64,000 bases of DNA from Alistipes communis (GCF_006542665.1 NZ_AP019735.1:992001-1056000), one strand, 5' to 3'; counted from the first letter of the stretch, positions 37,148-46,425 are shown. Numbers and translations: made by a program. The notes: generated by a model not told the origin, from the letters alone.

Positions 37148-38743
37148 ATGAAACGATTCTTCCATACGCTCGTTGCCCTGCTGCTGCTTGCGGCATGTAC
37201 CGACGGTAATAACGAACTGGGTTCGAAAGATCCGTTCAGCATCCCCGACAAGGAGGGCTGTAACGTCAAGGGAACCGTCTTCGACGATTACGGAACCCCG
37301 CTCGAAGGAATTGTCGTAAGCGACGGCCTGCAAACGACCCAGACCGACCGCAACGGTCATTTTTGGCTCAGCAGCGACCTGTCGAAACGGCGTTTCGTGA
37401 CGGTTACCGTTCCGTCGGGTTACGAAATCGAATCCAAGGAGGGGCTGCCGCAGTTCTTCGACCGCATTCCAGAGGGTTCGACCTCGTTCAGCACCGAATT
37501 CCGACTGCGCAGCCGGCGCGGCAATAGCGACCGCTTTACGGTCTTCATGGTAGGCGACCCGCAGATACGCGCCCGCGACAGAGGTTATGACAAGTTCGCC
37601 TATCACTCCATCGACATGTTCGAGGACATGTGCCGCGATATGAACAAGTTGTGTGCGACGATGACCGACCGTCCGGTCTATGGCATCGGATTGGGCGATC
37701 TGATCCACGAGGATGCAAACATGTGGGAGATCTATCGATCGGGGGTCAAGACGCTCTCGTTCCCGATGTTCGGCGTCATCGGTAATCACGACCATGATAC
37801 CAAAGCGCCGACGGACGGCGAGGCCATACGTCCCTACGAGGAGAATATTGGTCCCACGAACTATTCGTTCGATCTGGGCAGGCTCCATTTCATCTGTCTG
37901 GACAACATCGTCATGAAGGGCGACGGCGCGGGAGGATACAGCGACGGTCTTTCGGACGAGGTCTATACATGGTTGTGCAACGATCTGAAATACGTCCCGA
38001 AGGAGAAGATGATAATGATCTGCTCGCACTCTTCGATGTTCGGCAAGCCCGGGAAAGATCCCGTCGACGTGGACAAGAACGGCCGGCTCTATGCGCAGAA
38101 GCTTTCGGAGTACAAATACGTGCATTCGTGGGCAGGACATTCGCATATCAACTTCAACAAGGTCTACTCCAAAAGCGGCGAAAACCGGCTGAGCAATATC
38201 GAAGGGCATATCGTTGCGCGTGCTACGGGAGCCTTATGGCTCAACGAGTGGGTCTGCTCCGACGGGACGCCGCGCGGGTACTATGTCGTCGATGTCGACG
38301 GCGAGAAGATCGAATGGCATTACCATCCGTGCGGCAACCAGTTGGGCGTATCCAACGGACTGGGCGACGATTACCAGATGCGCGTCTACTCTCCGTCCGA
38401 CTACGGCGACGGCTATGTCTATGCCAACGTCTGGGCGTGGGACGCCCTGTGGGGCAGCGTACTCTATACCGACAACGGCCCAAATGCCGTGGCGGGCCGA
38501 CCGATGGCCCGTATCGAGAGTTACGACAAGGCATACAAGGAGTGCTGCGACCGGAGCAACTCGAAACCCGGCAACCTCGCCAAAGAGGAGTTCAAGCCGG
38601 ACACCAATGTCAAGCACCTGTTTCGCATCAAGCCGTCGGACGGAGCGACCTCTTGCACGGTCGAGGTTACCGACCGTTTCGGCCGCCGCTACTCCGCTTC
38701 GCTCGACTGGGATTCCGCGTCAACGTCGGATATGGCCCTGTAA
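37148..38743 (+). CDS. Exported calcineurin-like phosphoesterase 1 (lipoprotein)
   Basis: A 531-residue lipoprotein (lipobox LAAC). An N-terminal Ig-like domain at about 38-125 (VKGTVFDDYGTPLEGIVVSD, GLQTTQTDRNGHFWL) is followed by the metallophosphoesterase core: MVGDPQI, GLGDLIHED, VIGNHDHD, MICSHSSMFG and WAGHSHINF, the five metal-binding blocks. A C-terminal domain ends VEVTDRFGRRYSASLDW. This three-domain layout is a Bacteroidetes family with no settled substrate. It should cut phosphate mono- or diesters at the surface or in the periplasm. It is a paralogue of the gene at 40612. Confidence 0.85.
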   Translation: MKRFFHTLVALLLLAACTDGNNELGSKDPFSIPDKEGCNVKGTVFDDYGTPLEGIVVSDGLQTTQTDRNGHFWLSSDLSKRRFVTVTVPSGYEIESKEGLPQFFDRIPEGSTSFSTEFRLRSRRGNSDRFTVFMVGDPQIRARDRGYDKFAYHSIDMFEDMCRDMNKLCATMTDRPVYGIGLGDLIHEDANMWEIYRSGVKTLSFPMFGVIGNHDHDTKAPTDGEAIRPYEENIGPTNYSFDLGRLHFICLDNIVMKGDGAGGYSDGLSDEVYTWLCNDLKYVPKEKMIMICSHSSMFGKPGKDPVDVDKNGRLYAQKLSEYKYVHSWAGHSHINFNKVYSKSGENRLSNIEGHIVARATGALWLNEWVCSDGTPRGYYVVDVDGEKIEWHYHPCGNQLGVSNGLGDDYQMRVYSPSDYGDGYVYANVWAWDALWGSVLYTDNGPNAVAGRPMARIESYDKAYKECCDRSNSKPGNLAKEEFKPDTNVKHLFRIKPSDGATSCTVEVTDRFGRRYSASLDWDSASTSDMAL

Positions 38744-38768
38744 ATCGCAAAACTTTTAAACTTATATA

Positions 38769-40598
38769 ATGCAAATGAAGAGAATCATTCTGTTATCGTT
38801 CGTCTCGATGTTGCTGTCGGTCGGGACGACTATGGCCGAGGGCATATCTTCGGCCTGGGAATTGGTGGCGTTCGCAACCGCGGCCAATGCCGGCGAGGAT
38901 ATTACCCCATGGGCCGACCGCGAGGGGGTAATAAGTCTTACGGCTGACATCGACATGGCCAAGGTGAAGGACTTTGTACCGATAGCTGTTTTCGACGGTA
39001 TTTTTGACGGCGGCTGCCACACGATCTCCAACTGGAAAACGACGGCAGGGCTTTTCCATATCGTTTCGGAAAAGGCCGTCGTACGGAACCTTACGATCGA
39101 CGCCTCGTGTTCGATGAAATGTACGGACAACGGCGAGGAGGAGTTCTACGCAGGATTCATCGCTGACGTGAACCACGGAACGCTGGAGGGGTGCATCAAC
39201 CGCGGCCAGATTTCGCACCGGTCGGGCAAATCATTGATGTCCAACTACGTGGGAGGAATTTGCGGAATGAATAAATATATTGTCATCAATTGCGACAATT
39301 ACGGCAATGTTTCGTCGTCGGGTAATTTCGGTGGCAATCTCGACAATCGCAGTGCCGGCATTTATCTGGGTGGCGTGGTCGGAGGCAGCCCCACCCGACC
39401 CCTCTCCTGCGCTTTTATCGGCTATTGCGACAATCACGGTACGATAACTTATAGCGGAGCTTTTCCCAACAACTATATCGGCGGCATCGCAGGGAGTCAC
39501 ACGTATGTCAAGGTCAAGTTCTGCACCAATCGAGGTAACGTTACGGTGGCAGCCAAATCGATCTCCGAATCCGATGTCCCGCAGGGATTGCAGGTCGGAG
39601 GCATCTGCGGTCTGACCAAGGGAGACATCGTTTGCAGCGACAACTTCGGCGAGATCATCGCCCGCTGCGACATCTTCACGATGGCGGGCGGCATCGCCGG
39701 TTCGACGCACTCCGCGCTGACTGTCGGCGATTGCGTCAACTATGCCGCGGTCACGGCTTCGGGATTTGCCGGCGGATCGGTCGGCGGCATCGTCGGTCAG
39801 GCGGCACGTCCGATCGTGGCAGTGCAGTGTCTGAACAAGGCCGCCGTGAAGTTCGCCGGCGAAAGCCCCAAAGTACGCACTGCCGTGGGCGGGATTATCG
39901 GCAACGCTTTTGCCAAGGGCGATGCCAAGTGGGCCGTTGCCGTGGTCGAGTGCCGTAACGAAGGCGACGTGTCGTGCGGCTATGCCGCCAACACCTACAA
40001 CAGCGCCCGCGGCATTCATGTGGGCGGCCTGTGCGGCTTTATCGCCGGCAACGAAACCGTCAATGCCGTCGTGCGTTTCAGTTCCAATACGGGAGCTGTC
40101 CACAGCGAATCGGGCCGCATCGGAGGCATTATGGCGCTGGCGTCGTTCTGTGATGTGCAGGAGTGCGTGAACGAAGGTACGGTTGACGGCTCGGCTGCGG
40201 TGGCAGGCGGCATAAGCGGTCTGTTCGAGGCGGGCGACATGTACGGTTGCGTGAATGTCGGCGATGTGCTCCTCAAAGGAAGCGGCAATGCCGGAGGTAT
40301 CGTGGGTACGACGCAGACCCCAAAACGGTATACAGCCATCACCGACTGCCGCAACGGCGGCGTGATCTGCGGCCGCTTCGGCTTCACGGCATCGATATTG
40401 GCCGAGAGTCGCAACGACACCGACAGGGTGGACGGTTGCGGTGTCGGCGGCGCCGTCGGTACGCCGGCGCAGGGGCGTGAGGCTCCGCGTGTGACGGCCG
40501 AAAACTACGGGATGTTCATACTCGGACGCAATACCGAGCGCAACAATGCCGAGGTCGGCGAAGTAAGACCTTGTTACTATTGGAACGGAACGAAATAA
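38769..40598 (+). CDS. Exported GLUG-repeat protein (short form)
   Basis: A 609-residue protein with a Sec signal peptide (SMLLSVGTTMAEG) and no lipobox. It starts directly with the linker domain seen in the two longer paralogues (LTADIDMAKVKDFVPIAVFD, VVRNLTIDASCS) and continues with about ten GLUG repeats (GGICGMNKY, GGIAGSHTYV, GGIVGTTQTP). It ends RPCYYWNGTK. It lacks the BACON or fimbrillin-like head, so it may be the minimal unit of the family. It lies between the two phosphoesterase genes with 25- and 13-base gaps, so co-expression is likely. Confidence 0.75.
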   Translation: MQMKRIILLSFVSMLLSVGTTMAEGISSAWELVAFATAANAGEDITPWADREGVISLTADIDMAKVKDFVPIAVFDGIFDGGCHTISNWKTTAGLFHIVSEKAVVRNLTIDASCSMKCTDNGEEEFYAGFIADVNHGTLEGCINRGQISHRSGKSLMSNYVGGICGMNKYIVINCDNYGNVSSSGNFGGNLDNRSAGIYLGGVVGGSPTRPLSCAFIGYCDNHGTITYSGAFPNNYIGGIAGSHTYVKVKFCTNRGNVTVAAKSISESDVPQGLQVGGICGLTKGDIVCSDNFGEIIARCDIFTMAGGIAGSTHSALTVGDCVNYAAVTASGFAGGSVGGIVGQAARPIVAVQCLNKAAVKFAGESPKVRTAVGGIIGNAFAKGDAKWAVAVVECRNEGDVSCGYAANTYNSARGIHVGGLCGFIAGNETVNAVVRFSSNTGAVHSESGRIGGIMALASFCDVQECVNEGTVDGSAAVAGGISGLFEAGDMYGCVNVGDVLLKGSGNAGGIVGTTQTPKRYTAITDCRNGGVICGRFGFTASILAESRNDTDRVDGCGVGGAVGTPAQGREAPRVTAENYGMFILGRNTERNNAEVGEVRPCYYWNGTK

Positions 40599-40611
40599 TA
40601 TTCATACATAG

Positions 40612-42069
40612 ATGAAACGATTCACCCTATTATTCGCAATGCTCGTAGCGGCATGTGCCGTGTACGCGCAAATCCCCAACGTGTCGGGACGGGTTACCTC
40701 GACCGACGGAAGCCCTGTCGCTGGAGCCGTCGTCAGCGACGGACTGAACTGCACGCAGACCGATTCCGACGGCCGTTATACGCTGACGAGCGATCTCGAA
40801 AACCGTCATTTCATCATGCTGTCGGTGCCTGCCGAGTATGAAATTCCCGCTCGCCACAGCCTGCCGATTCCTTTCAAACGCATTCCCCGCTACGTCGAAA
40901 CCTTCACAGCCGATTTCGTACTCGAACCGCGCAAGGAGTCGTCCGATCACCATACGCTCATCGTGCAGGGCGACCCGCAGATCAAGGATTTCTTCTGGGA
41001 CAACTCGGCGGAGGCCTACCGCGATGTGGTGATTCCCGACATCATCAAGACGCGCAAGAGTATCGCTACGCCATGTTACGGCATCGAACTGGGCGACGTG
41101 ATCTATAACGAGCTGACGGTCTATCCTGTCTATCTGCACAATACCGACCGTGTGAACATGGTGACTTTCAATGTCATCGGCAACCACGACCACGACCAGA
41201 CCACGTTGCTGAAAGATTCGCTCGGCACGATGCACTACGAGATGCATCTGGGGCCTACGTGTTATTCGGCCAATATCGGTCGCGTGCATTACATTTTTAT
41301 CGACGACATACTCTACGACCGTAAGGATGCCAAGGAATCGTATCGCCACGGCCTCTATGACGAGACCGTGCACTGGCTCATAGAGGATTTGAAATATGTG
41401 CCCAAGGACAAGATCATCATGATCTGCGCCCATGCCCAGATGTTCAACAAAAAGACGACCATGGTGCGCCGCAACAAGAACTTTGCGGCTTATAGCAAGG
41501 CGCTGCTCGATTTCAAGTATGTCTATTCATGGGCGGGACATAACCACCATACTTATCTTTATACGAGCGAACCCGAGCGGAACTACGATATCGACAACCT
41601 CACCTCGATCACCGTCACCAAGTCCACGGGGGCATTGCGCTTGAACCGTTTGCTCAACAATGACGGTACGCCGCAGGGTTATTTCGTCGTCGATGTCGAC
41701 GGCGAAGAGGTTTCGTGGTACTATCTCTGCTGTGGCAAAGATCGCAACTACCAGATGAAGGTCTATCCTCCGGCACGCACCGGCGGCGAATACGTGATGG
41801 CCAACATTTGGGCGCACGATAACAAATGGGGTGCTGTCGAATGGTGGGAGAACGGAGTGAAGGTCGGCCAGATGGAGGCGCACGATGCGTTGGATCCCGA
41901 CTATGTCGACCTCTACGCTACCGTGACGAACAAGACGACGCGCAAATACTGCAAGCCCGTCAATTCGTTCCACATGTTCCGGATCAAACCGTCGGAAGGA
42001 ATCCGCGAGGGTGAGGTGCGTGTTACGGACAGGTTCGGAAACCTCTATACTCAAAAGGTATCGTGGTAG
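40612..42069 (+). CDS. Exported calcineurin-like phosphoesterase 2
   Basis: A 485-residue protein with a Sec signal peptide (LLFAMLVAACAVYAQ; the AAC is not clearly a lipobox). It has the same domains as the 37148 gene: Ig-like VSGRVTSTDGSPVAGAVVSD, a metallophosphoesterase core with QGDPQIKDF, ELGDVIYNE, VIGNHDHDQT, MICAHAQMF and WAGHNHHTY, and a C-terminal domain ending VRVTDRFGNLYTQKVSW. All metal ligands appear present, so both paralogues should be active, perhaps on different esters. It is the last gene of the operon. Confidence 0.85.
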   Translation: MKRFTLLFAMLVAACAVYAQIPNVSGRVTSTDGSPVAGAVVSDGLNCTQTDSDGRYTLTSDLENRHFIMLSVPAEYEIPARHSLPIPFKRIPRYVETFTADFVLEPRKESSDHHTLIVQGDPQIKDFFWDNSAEAYRDVVIPDIIKTRKSIATPCYGIELGDVIYNELTVYPVYLHNTDRVNMVTFNVIGNHDHDQTTLLKDSLGTMHYEMHLGPTCYSANIGRVHYIFIDDILYDRKDAKESYRHGLYDETVHWLIEDLKYVPKDKIIMICAHAQMFNKKTTMVRRNKNFAAYSKALLDFKYVYSWAGHNHHTYLYTSEPERNYDIDNLTSITVTKSTGALRLNRLLNNDGTPQGYFVVDVDGEEVSWYYLCCGKDRNYQMKVYPPARTGGEYVMANIWAHDNKWGAVEWWENGVKVGQMEAHDALDPDYVDLYATVTNKTTRKYCKPVNSFHMFRIKPSEGIREGEVRVTDRFGNLYTQKVSW

Positions 42070-42117
42070 TCGGCCGAACCGAATGAAACGAAGTGAGATC
42101 ATACATCTTCATGTCGT

Positions 42118-42149
42118 AATCAGGTCCAGCCCACAGACTGGACCTGATT
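42118..42149 (+). terminator. Hairpin at the end of the SusCD-phosphoesterase operon
   Basis: A perfect 12-bp stem AATCAGGTCCAG (42118-42129) with CTGGACCTGATT (42138-42149) and an 8-base loop, 48 bases after the stop. No T-run follows. From 42150 to 42315 I see no gene. Confidence 0.65.
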
Positions 42150-42315
42150 CGGCGGCTCGCGCTTTGCACGACGATGTCCCTCTCCGAAGATAAGCAGGGC
42201 GAGACGAGACAAAATAGGAGTTACGACATTGGACGGCATATTGGCTCGCAGTAAAGTTTGTCATCCAAAACGTTCGAAATAGACCATTAGAAAGACTTCT
42301 TAGAAAAATAGCCTC

Positions 42316-42570
42316 GCAAAATTTATTCTGAATAAAATAGTCATAAATATTTCAGTGTAAGAAAATAGGGGACATGAACAATTTCGAAGGTCGGACAGAA
42401 ATCTTTGAAGTTGTTCATGTTTTATTTCTCCCATTTATTCTCAAAAAACGAATTACATCCACCTTGTAAGCGGTTCATCGGGATGTAAGCTGTTATAATT
42501 ACTGATAAGGCTATCCCATAATGTAGGGTCAGAGGTGTATCCGATCCGCTTTTCGAAATCCGGCGAGGGT
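42316..42570. repeat. 255-bp dispersed repeat, copy 2
   Basis: Matches 17789-18042 end to end. The central hairpin has changed sequence, but the flanks are well conserved. On the minus strand 42453-42570 encodes PDFEKRIGYTSDPTLWDSLI then SNYNSLHPDEPLTRWM and a stop, the same gene end as in copy 1 with a few substitutions. The copy is truncated at exactly the same 5' point. No RHS sequence lies here. Confidence 0.75.
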
Positions 42571-42611
42571 AATATGTCCGCGCTGCAAACTCGTAGACAG
42601 TATTATGCAAC

Positions 42612-42850
42612 AAAAAGGTGGTAAACCTGCTCCTCGCTGGAAATCTCCGAATCGAAGGTGCGGGATACTTCCCGAAGAATCGATCGGAAGTTTTTCTTCT
42701 CACTGAATTTCTTGTGCTTTTGGCTTGATCCAAAAGCATCAAAAGATCAAGCACGGCGATCGGGCAGGCTGCGAGCCTGCTAAAACTAAATCAAAATCAT
42801 CGTTGCGCGCAGTGCAGCCGCCTTGCGAAAAGTGCGGGAAAGAGAAACGG
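42612..42850 (+). repeat. Mosaic intergenic repeat, copy 3
   Basis: Bases 42612-42690 match 3993-4064 in reverse complement, 42713-42757 match 4433-4478 in reverse complement, and 42758-42850 match 8166-8275 in the same direction, including the GCAGGC/GCCTGC hairpin and CCTTGCGAAAAGTGCGGGAA. The order of modules differs from copy 1, so the family is built by shuffling. Confidence 0.7.
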
Positions 42851-42854
42851 CGGT

Positions 42855-42893
42855 CAAAAAATCGGGCGCCTTTCCCGCAGGAAGGCGCCCGAT
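42855..42893 (-). terminator. Rho-independent terminator of pgi
   Basis: On the minus strand a long stem ATCGGGCGCCTT/AAGGCGCCCGAT is followed by a T-run (bases 42855-42860 read as A on the plus strand). It starts about 20 bases after the pgi stop. Confidence 0.85.
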
Positions 42894-42915
42894 CGTTCAT
42901 GCGCAAACCGTTGCG

Positions 42916-44247
42916 TTATTTCAGCCGCTCCCGGATCGCCTTCGTCTCGGCCTCGTAGCCGGGTTTCTCCAACAGGGCGAACATATTCTTCTTATAGGCC
43001 TCGACACCCGGCTGATTGAAGGGATTCACCCCCAGCAGGTAGCCGCTGATACCGCACGCCTTCTCGAAGAAATAGAGCAGTGCGCCCAGTGCGTGCGCCG
43101 AAATCTCGGGAATTTCGATGCGGAGGTTGGGAACGCCGCCGTCGACATGCGCCAGCTGCACGCCCAACTCGGCCATACGGTTCACCTCCGACAGGCGCTT
43201 GCCCGCCAGATAGTTCAGGCCGTCGAGATTCTCGGCGTCGGATTCGATCCGCACCTCGTGCTTCGGAGCGGTCACCGAGACGATCGTCTCGAACATCGTC
43301 CGTTCGCCCTCCTGAATGTACTGCCCCATCGAATGGAGGTCGGCCGTGAGGGTCACGCTGGCCGGGAAGAGTCCTTTGCCGTCCTTGCCCTCCGACTCGC
43401 CGTAGAGCTGCTTCCACCACTCGTTGATATACTGGAGCTTCGGTTCGTAGGAACCCAGAATCTCGATCTTCTTGCCCGCTTCGTACAGTGCATTACGCAC
43501 CGTGGCGTAGACCGCCGCGGGGTTCTCCGCGAAGGCGACCTGCTCGCCCGTGGCACGCTCCATCTCCTCGGCGCCGCGTACCAGCGCCTCGATGTCGACA
43601 CCGGCGGCGGCCAGCGGCAGCAATCCCACCGGCGTGAGCACCGAGAACCGGCCGCCCACATCGTCGGGAATGACGAAGGTGGCGTAGCCCTCGTTGTCGG
43701 CCAGCGTCTTCAAGGCACCGCGCGCACGGTCGGTAATGGCCACGATACGCTCGGCGGCCCCGGCCTTGCCGTAACGCCGTTCGATCTCCGCCTTGACGAT
43801 GCGGAAGGCCACGGCCGGTTCGGTCGTCGTCCCCGACTTGGAGATGACGATCGCCGCGATCGAATGGTCCTTGACGGCATCGAGCAGTTCGTAGGTATAC
43901 TCTTCCGAGAGATTCTGACCGGCGAAGACGACCACCGGCTCCTTGCGCGGACGCAGCGCGGCGAACGAATCGCCCATCGCCTCCGCAACGGCTTTGGCAC
44001 CCAGATAGGAACCGCCGATACCGATGCAGATAATCACGTCGGCACACTCGCGCAGCTTCTTGGCTTCGGCCTCGATGCGCGACAACTCCTGCGGCGCGAT
44101 CGACGAGGGAAGGGTCACCCATCCCAGGAAATCGTTGCCGGCGCCCTGCTTCGAATAGAGCAGCGAGAGCGCCTCGCGGGTGCGCTCCTCCATGCGGGGA
44201 GTGATCTCCACGCCGGCCTTCGAAATATCAAGTTTCAGTGTTTTCAT
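42916..44247 (-). CDS. pgi: Glucose-6-phosphate isomerase
   Basis: A 443-residue cytoplasmic enzyme interconverting glucose 6-phosphate and fructose 6-phosphate. Motifs: ICIGIGGSYLGAKA, the phosphate-binding VISKSGTTTEPA, VIPDDVGGRFSVLTPVG, the catalytic GQYIQEGERTMFET region and the C-terminal GVNPFNQPGVEAYK with the conserved Lys. Its length is that of the short bacterial form. The frame allows a start at 44286, but the ATG at 44247 gives the usual MKTLKLDISKAG beginning and lies after the predicted transcription start. Divergent from mreB. Confidence 0.96.
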   Translation of the reverse strand: MKTLKLDISKAGVEITPRMEERTREALSLLYSKQGAGNDFLGWVTLPSSIAPQELSRIEAEAKKLRECADVIICIGIGGSYLGAKAVAEAMGDSFAALRPRKEPVVVFAGQNLSEEYTYELLDAVKDHSIAAIVISKSGTTTEPAVAFRIVKAEIERRYGKAGAAERIVAITDRARGALKTLADNEGYATFVIPDDVGGRFSVLTPVGLLPLAAAGVDIEALVRGAEEMERATGEQVAFAENPAAVYATVRNALYEAGKKIEILGSYEPKLQYINEWWKQLYGESEGKDGKGLFPASVTLTADLHSMGQYIQEGERTMFETIVSVTAPKHEVRIESDAENLDGLNYLAGKRLSEVNRMAELGVQLAHVDGGVPNLRIEIPEISAHALGALLYFFEKACGISGYLLGVNPFNQPGVEAYKKNMFALLEKPGYEAETKAIRERLK

Positions 44248-44288
44248 AACGAAATCAGAATTAAATTCGACACTTTGCAATGACACGG

Positions 44289-44296
44289 CAAATGTA
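44289..44296 (-). promoter_or_regulatory. Predicted -7 element of pgi
   Basis: TACATTTG on the minus strand fits TAnnTTTG; transcription start near 44282, leader of about 35 bases. No clear -33 TTG. Confidence 0.5.
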
Positions 44297-44342
44297 GTTA
44301 AAATTCTTAAAAATTGTTGCAGCGATATTCCGTTCTTTTTCC

Positions 44343-44350
44343 TATCTTTG
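44343..44350 (+). promoter_or_regulatory. Predicted -7 element of the mreB operon
   Basis: TATCTTTG, with TTG about 22-25 bases upstream (44315-44320). The leader to mreB would be about 69 bases. Back to back with the pgi promoter. Confidence 0.65.
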
Positions 44351-44425
44351 CAAGTGAGATCCCCAGACGCCGGCCGTACCGGCGCGAAACCCGCTTAAAA
44401 TACTGATAATAAATAGAAAAAACAT

Positions 44426-45445
44426 ATGGGACTTTTTTCGTTGACACAGGAGTTGGCCATCGACCTCGGTACGGCCAATACCCTGATCATCCACAACGGC
44501 CGCGTGGTGGTGGACGAGCCTTCGATCGTCGCCATCGACTCCCACTCCGGCAAGCTGGTCGCCATCGGCGAACGGGCGCGCGCCATGCATGAGAAGACCA
44601 ACCCCAACATCAAAACGATCCGCCCCCTGAAAGACGGCGTGATCGCCGATTTCACGGCCACCGAACTGATGCTGCGCGGCATGATAAAGAAGGTCAAGAG
44701 TTCGGGGCATCTCTTCTCGCCCTCGATCAAAATGGTGATCTGCATCCCGTCGGGATCGACCAACGTCGAGATCCGCGCCGTGCGCGACTCGGCCGAACAC
44801 GCAGGCGGGCGCGAGGTCTACATGATCTACGAACCGATGGCCGCCGCGCTGGGCGCGGGGCTCGACGTCGAAGCGCCCGAAGGCAACATGGTCATCGACA
44901 TCGGCGGCGGCACCTCCGAGATCGCCTGCATCTCGCTGGGCGGCATCGTCTGCTCGGAGTCGGTCACCGTGGCGGGCGACGTCTTCACTTCCGACATCCA
45001 GAACTACGTCCGCCAGCAGCACAACGTCCGCATCGGCGAACGCACGGCCGAAGCGATCAAATGCGCCATCGGTGCCGCCATACCCAAGTTGGAGGAAGAG
45101 CCGGAGGATTTCACCGTCACCGGTCCCAACATGCTGACGGCACTGCCGCAGAGCGTCACGCTCAACTACAACGAAATCGCCTACGCACTCGAAAAATCGC
45201 TCATCAAACTCGACGCCGCGCTGATGAAGGTGCTCGAAACGATGCCGCCCGAACTCTATGCCGACATTGTCAAGAACGGCATCTACCTGGCCGGCGGCGG
45301 CGCCCTTATCAAGGGCCTCGACCGACGTCTTACGGAGAAGACGGGACTGCCGTTCCATATCGCCGAAGATCCGCTGCGTGCCATCGCGCGCGGAACGGGC
45401 ATCGCACTGAAAAACATCGACCGCTTCTCGTTCCTGATGAAATAA
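44426..45445 (+). CDS. mreB: Rod shape-determining protein MreB
   Basis: A 339-residue bacterial actin that organises lateral wall synthesis on the inner face of the membrane. Phosphate loop 1 is IDLGTANTLI, phosphate loop 2 is MVIDIGGGTSEIA, and the adenosine motif is YLAGGGALIKGLDRRL. It leads the mreB-mreC-mreD-mrdA-rodA cluster, all on the plus strand. Confidence 0.97.
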   Translation: MGLFSLTQELAIDLGTANTLIIHNGRVVVDEPSIVAIDSHSGKLVAIGERARAMHEKTNPNIKTIRPLKDGVIADFTATELMLRGMIKKVKSSGHLFSPSIKMVICIPSGSTNVEIRAVRDSAEHAGGREVYMIYEPMAAALGAGLDVEAPEGNMVIDIGGGTSEIACISLGGIVCSESVTVAGDVFTSDIQNYVRQQHNVRIGERTAEAIKCAIGAAIPKLEEEPEDFTVTGPNMLTALPQSVTLNYNEIAYALEKSLIKLDAALMKVLETMPPELYADIVKNGIYLAGGGALIKGLDRRLTEKTGLPFHIAEDPLRAIARGTGIALKNIDRFSFLMK

Positions 45446-45471
45446 GCGGTCCGCGGCGACCTCCGGAACAG

Positions 45472-45516
45472 TTCCCGTTTGCGGGCGGAGGCTGAGGCCC
45501 CTGCCGGAAACGGGAA
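45472..45516 (+). promoter_or_regulatory. Long hairpin between mreB and mreC
   Basis: Stem TTCCCGTTT (45472-45480) with AAACGGGAA (45508-45516), with further GC pairing inside the loop. With TCTT after it, it could partly stop transcription and give more MreB than MreCD. Confidence 0.45.
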
Positions 45517-45560
45517 TCTTCGTCCGCCGGAGCTCCCGCCGATAAACCCTGACCGGAGAG

Positions 45561-46385
45561 GTGTACAAACTACTCGAATTCCTGCGGAGCACTTATGTAG
45601 CGCTTCTGTTCGTCATCATCGAAGTGGTGGCGATCAATTATTATGCGCACTCCTCCCACTTCACGCAGGCACGTATCCTCACGCAGTCGAACCGGCTGGC
45701 GGGCGGAATCCACAGCGCTTTCCGCGGCGTGAAACGCTTCTTCGCCCTGCCCGACGAAAACCGACGCCTGCTCGAACGGGTCGCAGCGCTCGAAAACGAA
45801 CTGTCGTTCTATCGCGAGCAGGCGCTCTTCGCCGCCCTCGACACGGTGGGATCGCCCTTGGCGGGTCCCTACCGCTACACGACCGCCCGCGTCGTGGCCA
45901 ACTCGATCAACAAGCAGGAGAACCTGCTGACGCTCAACAAGGGACGCGATTTCGAGGTATCGCCCGAAACGGCCGTCGTCACCCCTTCGGGCGCCATGGT
46001 GGGCTACATCGTCAGCTGTTCGGATCGTTATTCGGTGGCCGTGTCGATCCTCAATACCTCGTTCCGCGCCAGCGGCGAGGTGGCGGGCGACGGCCATTTC
46101 GGCTCGATCTACTGGGACGGTTTCGACGCGGAGCACGTCCGTATGCGCGATCTGTCGAAATATGCCGCCGTGGAGCGGGGCGACACGATCGTATCGACGA
46201 GTTTCTCGCGCTACTTCCCGGCCGGCATCCTGATCGGCACGGTCGAGGAGTTCGAACTCAACGAGACCCGCACGGCCTACGACGTGCGCATCCGCCTGGC
46301 CGCCGACATGACGGCGCTGCACGACGTGGTGCTCGTCAAGAATCAGGACTACAACGAACAACGGCAATTGGAAGAGGGAATTTAA
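45561..46385 (+). CDS. mreC: Rod shape-determining protein MreC
   Basis: A 274-residue protein with one N-terminal membrane anchor (YVALLFVIIEVVAINYYA), a coiled coil around residues 65-90 (ENRRLLERVAALENELSFYR) and the two beta-barrel domains of MreC (KGRDFEVSPETAVVTPSGAM, then VGYIVSCSDRYSVAV). It links MreB and MreD to PBP2 in the periplasm. The start codon is GTG; no ATG gives the anchor. Its stop lies 40 bases before mreD. Confidence 0.93.
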   Translation: MYKLLEFLRSTYVALLFVIIEVVAINYYAHSSHFTQARILTQSNRLAGGIHSAFRGVKRFFALPDENRRLLERVAALENELSFYREQALFAALDTVGSPLAGPYRYTTARVVANSINKQENLLTLNKGRDFEVSPETAVVTPSGAMVGYIVSCSDRYSVAVSILNTSFRASGEVAGDGHFGSIYWDGFDAEHVRMRDLSKYAAVERGDTIVSTSFSRYFPAGILIGTVEEFELNETRTAYDVRIRLAADMTALHDVVLVKNQDYNEQRQLEEGI

Positions 46386-46425
46386 CACAAACCGGAGGGG
46401 CACGCCCCGACTTTTCGACCGAGCT

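Noticed and set aside
42823..44283. Plus-strand open frame of 486 codons opposite pgi
   Set aside because: It includes the pgi terminator and translates to shadow-type sequence; pgi is certain.
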